Shown here: positions 57,323-64,000 of the stretch, piece after piece
How positions within the stretch are numbered: position 1 is the stretch's first letter
How the letters are laid out: each line of letters opens with the position of its first letter
Assembly (NCBI RefSeq): GCF_900101465.1
Contig: NZ_FMZM01000010.1
Coordinates: forward strand, 179,731 to 243,730
Length of the DNA stretch: 64,000 nucleotides
Source: Nocardioides lianchengensis
GTDB lineage: Bacteria; Actinomycetota; Actinomycetes; Propionibacteriales; Nocardioidaceae
Direction: 5' to 3'
Made by a program: the position numbers and the translations under genes
Notes under the pieces: generated by a model
What the model was told of the DNA's origin: nothing
Databases searched by the model: none
The model's input: the letters and a program-made list of their open reading frames with translations, nothing else

Positions 57323-57755
57323 GTTCACCTCCGTCGAGATCGTCGGTCGTGCGGTGCCTCGACCGGCTGATCCACGTGCCGACGGTGACACCGACGAGGG
57401 TGAGGCCGGCGACGACCAGCCAGCCCGCGGTGTAGTCGCGATCGAGCAGGGTCGCGTTGTCGGGACGCTCCCCGAACCGGCCGAGAACCGGTACGGCGAG
57501 CAGGGTGGCCGTCCCGAGGACCACCAGTCCCACGACAGCAGGCGCCCGGACCTGCCGGGGTAGCACGCGTGCGCCGAGGGCCAGGAGCAGCAGCACGAGG
57601 GGGGCGAGCACGAAGTCGTGGAGGACCACGCCCGCGGCCAGCCAGGTGGCGGCGCCGATCAGCTGGTCCTGGTCCTGTCGGGTCAGCAGCACCCAGGCGC
57701 CGTACCCGCCGACGAGGACGCCGAGGGCACCGAGTCCGGCCCGGACGCGGATCAT
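57297..57755 (-). CDS. Small polytopic membrane protein
   Basis: This protein of about 152 residues has four membrane helices (GLGALGVLVGGYGAWVLL, GAATWLAAGVVLHDFVLAPLVLLLLAL, a third near VVGLVVLGTATLLAVPVL and a last WLVVAGLTLVGVTVGTW) and a HD pair in the second. No family is recognised. The ATG at 57755 overlaps the oxidoreductase stop by 4 nt and its end overlaps the response regulator, so it is translationally embedded in the operon. A role with the cytochrome/molybdopterin protein is an inference from position only. Confidence 0.65.
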   Translation of the reverse strand: MIRVRAGLGALGVLVGGYGAWVLLTRQDQDQLIGAATWLAAGVVLHDFVLAPLVLLLLALGARVLPRQVRAPAVVGLVVLGTATLLAVPVLGRFGERPDNATLLDRDYTAGWLVVAGLTLVGVTVGTWISRSRHRTTDDLDGGERGPGAGGR

Positions 57756-58903
57756 GCGTCGACCTCCAGCCGGGCGACCCACTTGGTCTGCAGGACGCCG
57801 GGTCGGTTCGGGGCGATCAGCCGGGCCGGGTAGCCGTGGTCGAGGGCGAGGGTCTCATCGTCGAGGCCCAGGGCCAGCAGGGTGCGGTCGTCGTCGGCGA
57901 AGTTCCCCTGGAGGTGGGTGACGCGGTAGGGGCCCTTCTCCTGCAGGGAGGTGACCGTCACGTCACGTCCCGCCGGGGCGTCGACGAGGTCGAGCAGGTC
58001 CCGCAGCCGGACGCCGGACCAGCGGCCGCTGGCGCTCCATCCCTCCACGCAGGCGATCGGGAGCTCCTCCTCGCGCTGCTCCAGCGCGAGGAGATCGCTG
58101 CGGGAGAGCGTCACCTCGCGGCCGTCGTACCCGACGACGAGGCGGTATGACGCGCTGAGGGCCGCCGGGGCGACCTTCGCGGCGGCGGCCGACTTGTTGA
58201 TCGGGATGCCCTGCGGTCCTTCGCCGGAGCGGACCCCGAAGACCGAGACGCGGCGCAGGAACGGGACCGTGCTGCCTGCGGTGAGGAGCACGGCGACGCC
58301 GGTGGCCACCCAGGTGCTGCGGAGCAGGCCGCGGCGGGACAGCACGCCGGGCCGGGTCGCCTCGGGTCGGTCGAAGGTGGTGTCGTCGACGTCGGCGCCG
58401 AGGGCGCCGCGGATGATCGGGAGCTTCACCGCGATGTGGACGACCAGGGAGCCGACGACGATCCAGGCGATGGCGTAGTGGGTGGTCCGGAAGGAGAAGG
58501 CCCAGGGGTACCACTGGGCGGAGTTCGCCAGCCCGGAGGCGAGCTGGAAGACCATGGTGGCGACCAGGACCCCGATCGACCCGCGGGAGAGGACCTCCAC
58601 CAGGAGGGGGCCCAGGCGCCGCGGAGGGCGCGCGAAGAGGCGGGGGTAGACCGTCCAGAGCTTGACCAGCAGCAGCGGGACCGCGGCGGTGCCGGTGGTG
58701 ACGTGCAGTCCCTGGGTGACCCGGTAGCCCCACGAGGGGCTGGTGGGGAACGGGATCGGGTGGTCGATGTTCTGGGCGTAGTGGCTGATCAGTCCGGTGA
58801 CGAACGCGATCGCCACGCAGACCCCGAGCCAGAGCCCGACCCGCGCGGCTACCGCTGCGCTCCGGAGCCGGGAGGTGAAGTCGCCTTCGGCGGGGGCTTT
58901 CAC
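57752..58903 (-). CDS. Cytochrome b-like / sulfite oxidase-type molybdopterin fusion
   Basis: This 383-residue protein has an N-terminal four-helix membrane part with paired histidines (GLISHYAQNIDHPIP, VTQGLHVTTGTAAVP, RTTHYAIAWIVVGSLVVHIAVKLP), like the heme-b membrane subunit of YedZ/b561-type proteins. After an RRGLLRSTW linker helix comes the oxidoreductase molybdopterin domain, with the Mo-ligating cysteine in IACVEGWSASGRWSGV and HGYPARLIAPNRPGVLQTKWV near the end. Membrane-anchored electron exchange with a Mo site outside the cytoplasm is likely. The substrate is unknown. The GTG start has GAGGAG upstream. Confidence 0.85.
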   Translation of the reverse strand: MKAPAEGDFTSRLRSAAVAARVGLWLGVCVAIAFVTGLISHYAQNIDHPIPFPTSPSWGYRVTQGLHVTTGTAAVPLLLVKLWTVYPRLFARPPRRLGPLLVEVLSRGSIGVLVATMVFQLASGLANSAQWYPWAFSFRTTHYAIAWIVVGSLVVHIAVKLPIIRGALGADVDDTTFDRPEATRPGVLSRRGLLRSTWVATGVAVLLTAGSTVPFLRRVSVFGVRSGEGPQGIPINKSAAAAKVAPAALSASYRLVVGYDGREVTLSRSDLLALEQREEELPIACVEGWSASGRWSGVRLRDLLDLVDAPAGRDVTVTSLQEKGPYRVTHLQGNFADDDRTLLALGLDDETLALDHGYPARLIAPNRPGVLQTKWVARLEVDA

Positions 58904-59541
58904 ATCCGCTCCTCGAGGACCGCGCACCAGCGCTCGCCGAGCCGGTGGGTTCCCTGCACGGAGAGACCGGCCGAGGCCGCGAGCGCGTGGATGCCGTCCA
59001 TCCCGACAACTGCCCAGCGAAAGGGCCGGCTGCGGGTTCCGTCGCACTCGATCGTGGCCCACACGCGCTGGTCGGCGACGCCCGGCGGCGCGACCTCGAC
59101 CACGATCCGACCGAGCGGGGTGACCAGCTCGCGGACCCGTCGCAGCAGGGCCTCCGGGTCGCCGCCGATGCCGACGTTGCCGTCGGCGAGCAGGGCGCTC
59201 TCCCAGCGCCCCTCCCCCGGGATCGGGTCGAAGACGTCGCGATGGAGGGCCGACCCACCCCGTCGCAGGGTCTGGCCCACGGCCTCCGGCACGACGTCGA
59301 TGCCCAGCACGATCCGGCCGACCTGTGCCAGGGCTGCCGTGAGCCGCCCGGGGCCACAGCCGACATCGACGGTCGGACCGGTGCAGAGGGCGAGCATGGC
59401 GAGGTCGTCGACGTCGGCCTCGCGGGTCCAGTCGCGAACCGGCAGCGGCACGTCCTCGGCACCGAGACCGCTGACGATGCACGGCTCACCTCGCAGCGCG
59501 TGACTGAAGACGGTGCTGAAGGAGTTGTCGGACAGAGTCAC
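58900..59541 (-). CDS. Class I SAM-dependent methyltransferase
   Basis: This 213-residue protein has the SAM-binding motif TVDVGCGPGRLTAALAQVG with the following acidic residue in VLGIDVVPEA. ADGNVGIGGDPEALLRRVRELV matches the region before the fourth strand. The substrate is unknown. The GTG start overlaps the upstream transferase gene by 4 nt and the stop overlaps the molybdopterin gene by 4 nt, so it belongs to a tightly coupled operon. The longer open frame upstream is not coding. Confidence 0.85.
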   Translation of the reverse strand: MTLSDNSFSTVFSHALRGEPCIVSGLGAEDVPLPVRDWTREADVDDLAMLALCTGPTVDVGCGPGRLTAALAQVGRIVLGIDVVPEAVGQTLRRGGSALHRDVFDPIPGEGRWESALLADGNVGIGGDPEALLRRVRELVTPLGRIVVEVAPPGVADQRVWATIECDGTRSRPFRWAVVGMDGIHALAASAGLSVQGTHRLGERWCAVLEERM

Positions 59542-60218
59542 CGCAGGACCGCCGTACCGGCAGGTCGCTCCGACCGCGCGGACCACGCGGCGGCGAAGCG
59601 ACCGTCGGGTGCGCCGGCGGCGACCGCGTCCGCGTCGGTCACGGTGTCGACGTCGCGCAGCTCCGGTCCGGCGCCCACGCTCAATCCGAGTGCCGCCAAG
59701 GCGGCGCGGGTGTCGGCTCCGGTGGTCGCGGTGGACATGGGGACGTCGGTCAGGGCTGAGGCGTGCCGCGGGTCGCGCAGCGCCAGGACCCACCAGCCGC
59801 CGTCCGCAGCGGGCCCGAGCACGGCCTCGTGCTCGGCCAGACCGGCAGCGACCTCGGCCAGCAGGCCCGGGGTGAGCTGCGGGGTGTCCATTCCGACCTG
59901 GAGGACCGGGCCGGTCGCGAGGTCGGCGTGGGCCTGGGCGAGCCGGGTCCCGAAGTCGTCACCGCGTTGCGGGCGGATCGTCCACCCGGTCGCGGCCCGG
60001 ACGAGCTCGTCGGCGCGGACGGCCGCGGCGAGGTCGCCGTCGAGGGAGAGGTGGCAGCGCGACGGGCCGGCGTACGACGTGCACGCCTCGAGCGTGTCGA
60101 GCAAGGCGGCGGCGGCGATGTCGGCGGCAGCGTCCATGCCGATGTCGGTTCCCAGCCGGGTCTTGACCCGACCCGCGACCGGCGCCTTGGCCACCACCAG
60201 CAGGTGTGGGCCGCTCAT
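59538..60218 (-). CDS. TIGR04282/DUF2064-family glycosyltransferase-like protein
   Basis: This 226-residue GT-A-like protein has LLVVAKAPVAGRVKTRLGTDIG (nucleotide loop), GDDFGTRLAQAHADL, VLQVGMDTPQLTPGLL in the place of the metal-binding DSP motif, and LGPAADGGWWVLAL. These define the TIGR04282 group, called rSAM/selenodomain-associated transferase. It is paired here with a GT2 gene, as is common for this group. Donor and acceptor are unknown. Confidence 0.85.
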   Translation of the reverse strand: MSGPHLLVVAKAPVAGRVKTRLGTDIGMDAAADIAAAALLDTLEACTSYAGPSRCHLSLDGDLAAAVRADELVRAATGWTIRPQRGDDFGTRLAQAHADLATGPVLQVGMDTPQLTPGLLAEVAAGLAEHEAVLGPAADGGWWVLALRDPRHASALTDVPMSTATTGADTRAALAALGLSVGAGPELRDVDTVTDADAVAAGAPDGRFAAAWSARSERPAGTAVLR

Positions 60219-60880
60219 GCGAGCACCCGCCAGAAGTCGCGCGCCGCCCGCGCCGTCCCCACGACCGACCCGGACACCTTGGAGCGGGTGCCCTCGGCGC
60301 GCGGACGGTAGGCGATGTCGTGCTCGGCGAAGCGCCAGCCGGCGACCGTCGCGCGCTGGAGCAGCTCGACCGGGTAGCCGAAGCGTCGGTCCTCGACACC
60401 GAGGGCGAGGAGGTCGGCGCGACGGCAGACTCGCATCGGGGCGATGTCGTGGACGCTGACCCCGATCCGTCGGCGCAGCCAGGCCAGGATCAGCGCGTTG
60501 CCGGCGCGGGCGTGCCAGGGCCAGGTGCCCCGACCGGTGGGCCGGCGCCGGCCCACGGCGATGTCGGCGCGCCCGGAACGGACGTCGTCGAGCAACGGCA
60601 GCAGCTCGGCGGGGTCGAACGAGCCGTCACCGTCCATGAAGGCGACGTACGTCGAGGTCGCGGCGCGCAGACCCGCGTGCACGGCGGCGCCGTACCCGGG
60701 CTGGGCCTCGGCGACCACTCGGGCACCGAGTCGGGCCGCCACGTCGGCGGTTCCGTCACGGGACCCGTTGTCGACCACGATCACGGTGAAGTCGGCGGGG
60801 ACCTCGGGGATCAGCGCGGCCAGCGCCGGCGCCTCGTCGCGGCAGGGCAGGACGAGGTCACAGTCGGGCGGGCTGTTCAT
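60215..60880 (-). CDS. Family 2 glycosyltransferase
   Basis: This 221-residue GT-A enzyme has DLVLPCRDEAPALAALI, VIVVDNGSRDGTADVAARLGARVV and the DXD-type metal site in FMDGDGSFDPAELLPLL. No membrane helix is evident, unlike DPM-synthase relatives with C-terminal anchors. It starts the operon that continues with the TIGR04282 protein (4-nt overlap). It probably transfers a sugar to a lipid or small acceptor; the substrate is not known. Confidence 0.88.
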   Translation of the reverse strand: MNSPPDCDLVLPCRDEAPALAALIPEVPADFTVIVVDNGSRDGTADVAARLGARVVAEAQPGYGAAVHAGLRAATSTYVAFMDGDGSFDPAELLPLLDDVRSGRADIAVGRRRPTGRGTWPWHARAGNALILAWLRRRIGVSVHDIAPMRVCRRADLLALGVEDRRFGYPVELLQRATVAGWRFAEHDIAYRPRAEGTRSKVSGSVVGTARAARDFWRVLA

Positions 60881-60983
60881 GTCCTCGACAGTGCCCGTTC
60901 AGCCCTGTTCCCAGCGGCGGGCGCTGCTTACGAACCGGTGACATCTCCTGAGCTGCGAGGACCGGCCCCCTACTGTCGGGGCC

Positions 60984-62330
60984 GTGACCGCCCCGACCCG
61001 TGTCCCGCGCCCCTGGGTGCCGTGGATCGGTCTGGTGGGCTGCCTGTTGCTGGTTGCCGCCGCGTTCGCCGTGCCGGCGCTCCGGGACTGGGACGTGTGG
61101 CCCCGCGCCCCCAGGAGCAGGGCCGACGGCGAGCTGGCTCCCCTGCACGGCTACTGGGAACCGAAGCTGTTCGGTCCCGGGACCCTGCCGGCGGTCCTGG
61201 TGGCTGTCCTGGGCTGGCGGTACGGCAGCGCCTTCGCCGGCCGGCTGTCCTGGCGCCGCCTGCTGCTCGTCTCGTACGTCGTCGCGGTCGTCTGGCTGCT
61301 CGCCCTGGCGCTCGTCGACGGGACCGACGGGATCTCCCGGGTGCTCGGCAGCGACTACGAGTACCTGCCGAGCGCGCGGGAGGTGACCGACGTACCTGCC
61401 CTCCTGGACGGCTACGTCGCCCGGATCCCGATGGATGCCGCGAACAACTGGCCCACGCACCCGGCCGGGCACCCGCCCCTGGCGCTGCTGTTCTTCGTGG
61501 GTCTGGTGAAGGTCGGGCTCGGCGGGGACCTCGTGGCTGGCCTCGTCGTGATCGTGCTGGCGGCGACCACGGCACCGGCGGTGCTGACCACCCTGCGCAC
61601 CCTCGGCTCGGAGGTCGTCGCCCGCCGCGCCGCGCCGTTCCTCGTCCTGACCCCCGCCGCCGTCTTCATGGCGGTCTCGGCCGACGCGCTCTTCGCAGCC
61701 GTGGGCGCGTGGGGCATCGCCTGCCTCGCGGTCGCCGCCACCCGTACCGGACCTGCGTGGATCGGCTGGTCGGTGCTCGCCGGACTCGTGCTCGGCGCGT
61801 CGGTGCTGATGTCCTACGGGCTCCCCCTGCTCGGACTGGTCTGCCTGGCCGTCCTGACTGCCGCCCGGTCCTGGCGGCCGCTGCCGATCGCCGTGCTGGC
61901 CGCCCTCGCCCCTGTCCTGCTGTTCGCCGCCCTCGGCTTCTCCTGGTGGGAGGCCTACCCCGTTCTTCACGACCGCTACTGGGACGGCATCGCCGCAGAC
62001 CGGCCCGCGTCGTACTGGCTGTGGGGCAACCTGGCCGCACTCGCCGTGAGCGCCGGACCGCTCCTCGGTGCCTCGCTGGTCTACGCAGGTGCCGCGTGGC
62101 GGCGGGTCGACCGAGCCGCGCTGCTGCTCGTGGCGGGAGCGGCCGCAGCGATCGTGGCCGCCGATCTGTCCCGGATGAGCAAGGCCGAGGTCGAGCGGAT
62201 CTGGCTGCCGTTCATCCCGTGGCTGACCCTGTCGGCGGCGCTGCTGCCGGAGCGCTGGCGACGGTGGGGCCTCGGTCTGCAGGTGCTGAGCGCGCTGGTC
62301 GTGCAGCAGCTGCTCTACACGTCCTGGTGA
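60984..62330 (+). CDS. GT39/mannosyltransferase-like polytopic membrane protein
   Basis: This 448-residue protein has about eleven membrane helices. The first outside loop is long and holds PLHGYWEPKLFGPG; later YVARIPMDAANNWPTHPAGHPPLALLFF carries a conserved His/Pro cluster like the GT-C glycosyltransferases that use polyprenyl-phosphate sugars. RMSKAEVERIWLPFIPWL near the C-terminus is also typical of that group. It is divergent from the GT2 gene, so it may use a lipid-linked sugar made by that operon. The start is GTG. Confidence 0.7.
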   Translation: MTAPTRVPRPWVPWIGLVGCLLLVAAAFAVPALRDWDVWPRAPRSRADGELAPLHGYWEPKLFGPGTLPAVLVAVLGWRYGSAFAGRLSWRRLLLVSYVVAVVWLLALALVDGTDGISRVLGSDYEYLPSAREVTDVPALLDGYVARIPMDAANNWPTHPAGHPPLALLFFVGLVKVGLGGDLVAGLVVIVLAATTAPAVLTTLRTLGSEVVARRAAPFLVLTPAAVFMAVSADALFAAVGAWGIACLAVAATRTGPAWIGWSVLAGLVLGASVLMSYGLPLLGLVCLAVLTAARSWRPLPIAVLAALAPVLLFAALGFSWWEAYPVLHDRYWDGIAADRPASYWLWGNLAALAVSAGPLLGASLVYAGAAWRRVDRAALLLVAGAAAAIVAADLSRMSKAEVERIWLPFIPWLTLSAALLPERWRRWGLGLQVLSALVVQQLLYTSW

Positions 62331-63374
62331 TCAGGCCCGCAGCGGGGCGGTCGCGAACGCCGGCAGCCCCTCGTCGGGAGGCACCTGCGCCGTGAAGCCG
62401 AGCTCGGCAGCGGCACGCGCGGGCGAGGCGACGATGTGCCGTACGTCGCCGAGCCGGTAGCCGCCGGTGACCTCGGGCGTCAGGTCGCGGTCGGTTCCGG
62501 CGGCGACCAGCTCGGCCACCTCGCGGATCGGCACCGGGTGCCCCGAGGCCACGTTGTAGGCCGAGAACCGACCCTCTCGTTCGGCGGCGACCGCCCGGAT
62601 GGCGGTGACGTTCGCGCGGGCGACATCGGCGACGTGGACGAAGTCACGCATCTGCCCGCCGTCCTCATAGACCTGGGGGCGCTCGCCCCGCTCGAGCGAC
62701 GAGCGGAACATCGCGGCAACCCCCGAGTACGGCGTGTCGCGCGGCATCCCCGGCCCGTAGACGTTGTGGTAGCGCAACGCCACGGCCGCAGCGTCGGCCT
62801 GGCGTACCCACGCCGAGGTGTAGTGCTCCTGGGCCAGCTTGCTGGCCGCGTAGGAGCTGCGCGGATCCAGTCGGGCGTCCTCGTCGATGGCCTCCCAGGC
62901 CAGGGACCGTCCGCAGGCCGGGCAGTGGTTCTCGAAGTCGCCCGCGTCGAGGGCGGACCGCTCCCGCGGCGGCGGGGACTGCGGCCCGTGCTCGGGGCAG
63001 TCGTAGCGGCCCTCGCCGTACACGACCATCGAGGAGGCGACGACCAACCGGTCGACGTCCTGCTCGTGCATCGCCGCGAGCAGGGCTGCGGTGCCGAGGT
63101 CGTTGTGGGCCGCATAGGCCGGCAGGTCGGCGACCGTCACGCCCGCGCCGACCACGGCCGCCTGGTGGCAGACGACGTCGACCCCGGCCAGGAGCTCGGC
63201 CCAGGCCGCGGCATCGCGGACGTCGAGTCGGTGGGTGCCCTCCGGCGGGTCGGTCGCGCCGTGGGCCTGGGCGAGCATCACGTCGACCCGGACGACCTCG
63301 TCGCCCTCCGCGTCGAGCGCGGTCCCGATGGCGGTGCCGATGAACCCGGCCGAGCCGGTGAGCAGGATCTTCAT
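62331..63374 (-). CDS. NAD-dependent epimerase (dTDP-L-rhamnose 4-epimerase-like)
   Basis: This 347-residue extended SDR has the NAD motif LLTGSAGFIGTAIGTAL, VCHQAAVVGAG, a catalytic serine region VVASSMVVYGEG, YxxxK in SSYAASKLAQEHY and LRYHNVYGPGM. Between them is an insertion with two cysteine motifs (CPEHG and CPACG), a likely zinc site, which is seen in dTDP-L-rhamnose 4-epimerase-like proteins. The nucleotide sugar is inferred. It overlaps the mtnP gene by 4 nt and abuts the end of the convergent GT-C gene. Confidence 0.85.
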   Translation of the reverse strand: MKILLTGSAGFIGTAIGTALDAEGDEVVRVDVMLAQAHGATDPPEGTHRLDVRDAAAWAELLAGVDVVCHQAAVVGAGVTVADLPAYAAHNDLGTAALLAAMHEQDVDRLVVASSMVVYGEGRYDCPEHGPQSPPPRERSALDAGDFENHCPACGRSLAWEAIDEDARLDPRSSYAASKLAQEHYTSAWVRQADAAAVALRYHNVYGPGMPRDTPYSGVAAMFRSSLERGERPQVYEDGGQMRDFVHVADVARANVTAIRAVAAEREGRFSAYNVASGHPVPIREVAELVAAGTDRDLTPEVTGGYRLGDVRHIVASPARAAAELGFTAQVPPDEGLPAFATAPLRA

Positions 63375-64000
63375 GCCCGGTCCGGGACGTCGTAGCTGAG
63401 TTCGAGGCCGTCGGCCCAGCTCGAGCAGGTGCACCCCGCCGGGTCGGGCAGGGTGCCGATGGTGGTCGTGAGCAGACCCGTCAGCCGCTCCAGGTTCTGC
63501 CGGAACAGCGCGAAGACCTCCTCCTGGCCGACCCCCGAGCCGGACTCGACCCCGGCGTCCATGTCGGTGACCAGGGCGATCGCCGAGTAGCACATCCGCA
63601 GCTCCCGGGCGAGCGCCGCCTCGGGGGCGCCGGTCATGTTGATCAGGCTCCAGCCCTGGGCGCCGTAGTGGCGCGACTCGGCCCGCGTGGAGAACCGCGG
63701 CCCCTCGATCACGACCATGGTCCCGCCGACCTTCACCTCCGGGTCCGCGCCCGCGACCGCCAGCGACACCCGCGGGCAGTACGGGTCGGCGAAGGGCAGG
63801 TGCACGGCCCCGGTCTCGACGTAGCTGGAGATCCGGCGGTGCGTGCGGTCCACGAGCTGGTCGGGGACGACCACGTCACCCGGCGCGACCTCGGCGCACA
63901 GGCCGCCGACCGCGCACGGAGCGAGCACCTGGCCCACGCCCAGCGAGCGCAGCGCCCACAGGTTCGCCCGGTAGTTGATCCCGTGCGGAGGGTGCTCGTG
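63371..64000 (-). CDS. mtnP: S-methyl-5'-thioadenosine phosphorylase, C-terminal part (cut by window edge)
   Basis: The frame is open to base 64000, giving 209 residues of the C-terminal part; the start lies outside. HPPHGINYRANLWALRSLG, LAPCAVGGL, GDVVVPDQLVDRT, VVIEGPRFSTRAESRHY and LINMTGAPEAALARE match the MTAP branch of the purine nucleoside phosphorylase family. The enzyme splits methylthioadenosine with phosphate for methionine and adenine salvage. An internal GTG at 63937 is not the true start. Confidence 0.93.
   Translation of the reverse strand, partial: HEHPPHGINYRANLWALRSLGVGQVLAPCAVGGLCAEVAPGDVVVPDQLVDRTHRRISSYVETGAVHLPFADPYCPRVSLAVAGADPEVKVGGTMVVIEGPRFSTRAESRHYGAQGWSLINMTGAPEAALARELRMCYSAIALVTDMDAGVESGSGVGQEEVFALFRQNLERLTGLLTTTIGTLPDPAGCTCSSWADGLELSYDVPDRA

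Overview
The window is 64 kb of very GC-rich DNA from an actinobacterium. Gene content and order, frequent GTG starts, Ni-superoxide dismutase and the multifunctional 2-oxoglutarate dehydrogenase all point to Actinomycetota. The overall style (DUF2550, DUF6104, intergenic repeats containing GGTCGAGCGAGCG) looks like Nocardioidaceae, probably Nocardioides; the genus is an inference.

Layout. 0-2.3 kb: end of a lytic transglycosylase, an Rdx/SelW-like protein, an MFS exporter and a DUF2550 protein. 2.4-25.2 kb: one long minus-strand housekeeping block, read as argS-lysA-hom-thrC-thrB, rho, a response regulator and histidine kinase, rpmE-prfA-prmC-tsaC-wecA-like, then atpI/atpZ-atpBEFHAGDC. This is the order of the mycobacterial argS-to-atpC region, with the two-component pair inserted between rho and rpmE. 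25.4-27.7 kb: tRNA-Arg(CCG), a lipoprotein HNH nuclease, an LCP-family protein and a lipoprotein. 27.9-31.9 kb: kgd and a DUF6104 gene, followed by REP-like repeats and a terminator. 32-36.5 kb: an acetoacetate decarboxylase-like gene, a YjbR gene, a four-part palindromic element, and a desaturase/ferredoxin-reductase operon divergent from a TetR gene with two matching operator-like palindromes. 36.4-44 kb: a membrane protein, a META-domain lipoprotein, arcA and an arginine/ornithine-type transporter, SDR and zinc-type dehydrogenases, and malic enzyme. 44-44.9 kb: divergent sodX/sodN.

44.9-54.3 kb is an accessory island, visibly less GC-rich than its surroundings. A tyrosine integrase abuts the 3' end of sodN, and a MobF relaxase-helicase with an excisionase-like gene lies at the other end. 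Cargo between them is a PD-(D/E)XK-type nuclease fusion divergent from a zinc-binding HNH-like protein, a lipoprotein, an unknown helical protein and a broken gene. No translocase or replication initiator is visible, so the element looks mobilisable or degenerate. The nuclease pair is the best candidate in the window for an undescribed, probably defence-related, system.

54.7-64 kb: a serine-linker lipoprotein convergent with a minus-strand operon (GT2 glycosyltransferase, TIGR04282-type transferase, methyltransferase, cytochrome-b/molybdopterin fusion, membrane protein, response regulator, histidine kinase). A polytopic GT39-like protein, an NAD-dependent epimerase and a 5'-truncated MTA phosphorylase gene complete the window.
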